From Treponema sp. UBA1798 (GTDB lineage: Bacteria > Spirochaetota > Spirochaetia > Treponematales > Treponemataceae), in contig DCFS01000042.1 of assembly GCA_002319875.1 (NCBI GenBank), positions 1-6,661 of the forward strand: DNA of 6,661 nt, in the 5' to 3' direction. Shown piece after piece: positions 5,902 through 6,661 of the stretch. The position numbers and the translations under genes were made by a program. Positions within the stretch are counted from its first letter, which is position 1. Each line of letters starts with the position of its first letter. Below the pieces are notes generated by a model that worked only from the letters and a program-made list of their open reading frames with translations, was not told where the DNA came from and searched no databases.

Positions 5902-6321
5902 TTATTTTTTCTGAAAATCAGCAGGATCAGGAACCAGTCCGGAAACCATAAATTGCTGCGGCAATTTAGCAAGACACCCACCGGTTTTAACACTTGCCCA
6001 TGTAACTTCAGCTTCTGCACAAACCGTTCCATCCTGCTTCCTGATAATTTGCCGGAACGTTCCTGATACAGCTTTTAATTCCTTCGGAGCGATCTCAATC
6101 GAAAGCCTGTCATCGAGAAAGGCAGATGCTTTATAATGTATATCGATATGGGTAACATACAGATAGTAGCCCGCCTTTACAACTCCGTTATAGTCAAACT
6201 TAATCTGATGAAGATATTCCATCCGTCCGTATTCAAGATAATTCAAGTAAACGGCATTATTCACATGCCCATAGGAATCACATTCATACGAACGGACGAC
6301 CAGTTCAGCATAATATTTCAT
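5902..6321 (-). CDS. Acyl-CoA thioesterase, hot-dog fold (4HBT, YbgC/FadM type)
   Basis: This 139-residue cytoplasmic protein belongs to the 4-hydroxybenzoyl-CoA thioesterase family, whose members hydrolyse acyl-CoA thioesters. The N-terminal block VRSYECDSYGHVNNAVYLNYLEYGRMEYL (about residues 9-37) holds the expected catalytic Asp15, the GHVNN turn (18-22) that helps hold the CoA thioester, and Glu30 on the long central helix. YVTHIDIHYKASAFLDDRLSI (55-75) and TVCAEAEVTWASV (99-111) are typical hot-dog strands. The acyl substrate cannot be deduced from sequence. It appears to be the first gene of a four-gene operon with the DUF1622-type gene, metN and metI, starting from its own promoter. 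No Shine-Dalgarno sequence is seen before ATG 6321, and a -10-like box ends 6 bases upstream. Confidence 0.9.
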   Translation of the reverse strand: MKYYAELVVRSYECDSYGHVNNAVYLNYLEYGRMEYLHQIKFDYNGVVKAGYYLYVTHIDIHYKASAFLDDRLSIEIAPKELKAVSGTFRQIIRKQDGTVCAEAEVTWASVKTGGCLAKLPQQFMVSGLVPDPADFQKK

Positions 6322-6327
6322 GACAGT

Positions 6328-6356
6328 AGTATAGTAAAATGAAACAGCATGTGCAA
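6328..6356 (-). promoter_or_regulatory. Putative promoter of the thioesterase-metNI operon
   Basis: On the - strand a TATACT box (6333-6328, 5 of 6 matches to TATAAT) lies 17 bases after TTGCAC (6356-6351, weak: only TTG matches). The expected transcription start would fall at or near the ATG at 6321, giving a leaderless or nearly leaderless mRNA. An alternative overlapping -10 is TACTAT (6336-6331). Confidence 0.42.
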
Positions 6357-6425
6357 TCCGGCGTCTATTTTTTCAGTAAGCCCTACCCGGAATAAACCGG
6401 AAAATTAGCGAAACATGGTTGGTAC

Positions 6426-6458
6426 ATCCTGAGGAAATATTGATTACGTCCTCAGGAT
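6426..6458 (-). terminator. Perfect hairpin over the stop of the edge gene
   Basis: ATCCTGAGGA (6426-6435) and its exact complement at 6449-6458 form a 10-pair stem with a 13-base loop. On the - strand it contains the TGA stop of the edge gene but has no U-run after it. On the + strand it is followed by TTTTATCAGCG and seven T, yet no + strand gene lies before it. A terminator role is therefore uncertain. Confidence 0.4.
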
Positions 6459-6661
6459 TTTATCAGCGTTTTTTTACGTACCGATTCAACCAGCTTTCTA
6501 AGATCAGGATTCACCGGCAGATTATCTGTATTTATATTATCAGCAACACGGATTATTCCACCGGAGTCCGCAACAATTATCTGAGGTTCAGCAGGCATAA
6601 GCTCCGTCACATTCGTTGCATTATAAGTAGTTGTACCCAATGCAGTAAAACAGAATCCTTC
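6452..6661 (-). CDS. C-terminal part of an unrecognised protein (partial)
   Basis: The frame runs from the right edge to TGA at 6452-6454, giving 69 residues. It has no ATG within the window. The TTG at 6640 could be read as a start, but the frame stays open above it (EGFCFTALGTTTYNA), so this is more likely the end of a longer protein. The visible part is soluble looking, begins with a hydrophobic/threonine-rich stretch, has PQIIVADSGGIIRVADNINTD in the middle and a basic C-terminus (LVESVRKKTLIKS). I do not recognise the family. It lies 130 bases upstream of the thioesterase on the same strand, with a hairpin at its end, so it is probably a separate transcription unit. Confidence 0.6.
   Translation of the reverse strand, partial: EGFCFTALGTTTYNATNVTELMPAEPQIIVADSGGIIRVADNINTDNLPVNPDLRKLVESVRKKTLIKS

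Noticed and set aside
5898..6032. 45-codon N-terminal extension of the DUF1622-type protein
   Set aside because: It overlaps the 3' end of the thioesterase gene and would exceed the usual family length; ATG 5897 starts right after the thioesterase stop.
6322..6451. Riboswitch (SAM class or T-box) before the metNI-containing operon
   Set aside because: I could find no conserved core motif or multi-helix structure, only a 4-base CCGG stem, and the likely promoter leaves no room for a leader.

Overview
This window looks like a stretch of spirochaete chromosome, most likely Treponema or a close relative. The evidence is an Rnf gene run in the order G-E-A-B, a long helical protein resembling the spirochaete family DUF5312 directly after it, and a MetN/MetI transporter pair without a neighbouring MetQ gene. 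G+C looks moderate by eye. The genus call is inference from gene content and remembered families, because no search could be run.

Left half (1-3752, + strand). The window opens in the last codons of rnfG, followed by rnfE, rnfA and rnfB with gaps of 3-10 bases and good ribosome binding sites. These encode the membrane core and the iron-sulfur input subunit of the ferredoxin:NAD+ oxidoreductase, which couples electron transfer to Na+ or H+ pumping. A long hairpin (2137-2182) ends the Rnf operon. Its right outer arm contains a perfect TTGACA box, which could start transcription of the next gene, a 513-residue protein of unknown function, almost exactly at its ATG.

Right half (3816-6321, - strand). 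Four closely packed genes read leftwards: a hot-dog-fold acyl-CoA thioesterase, a small DUF1622-type membrane protein, metN and metI. Gaps are 4 and 16 bases, with a 1-base overlap between metN and metI, so they probably form one transcript from a promoter just before the thioesterase. MetN carries all the ABC ATPase motifs and a C-terminal methionine-sensing (NIL) domain. No substrate-binding MetQ is present here.

The two operons converge at 3753-3815 without an obvious terminator. At the right edge, an open frame on the - strand (6452-6661) is the C-terminal end of an unrecognised larger protein, with a hairpin over its stop codon. No RNA genes, mobile elements, CRISPR arrays, riboswitches or phage genes were seen. 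The most interesting points are two possible leaderless starts, the terminator/promoter overlap, the uncharacterised protein beside Rnf, and the mixed thioesterase-DUF1622-metNI operon.
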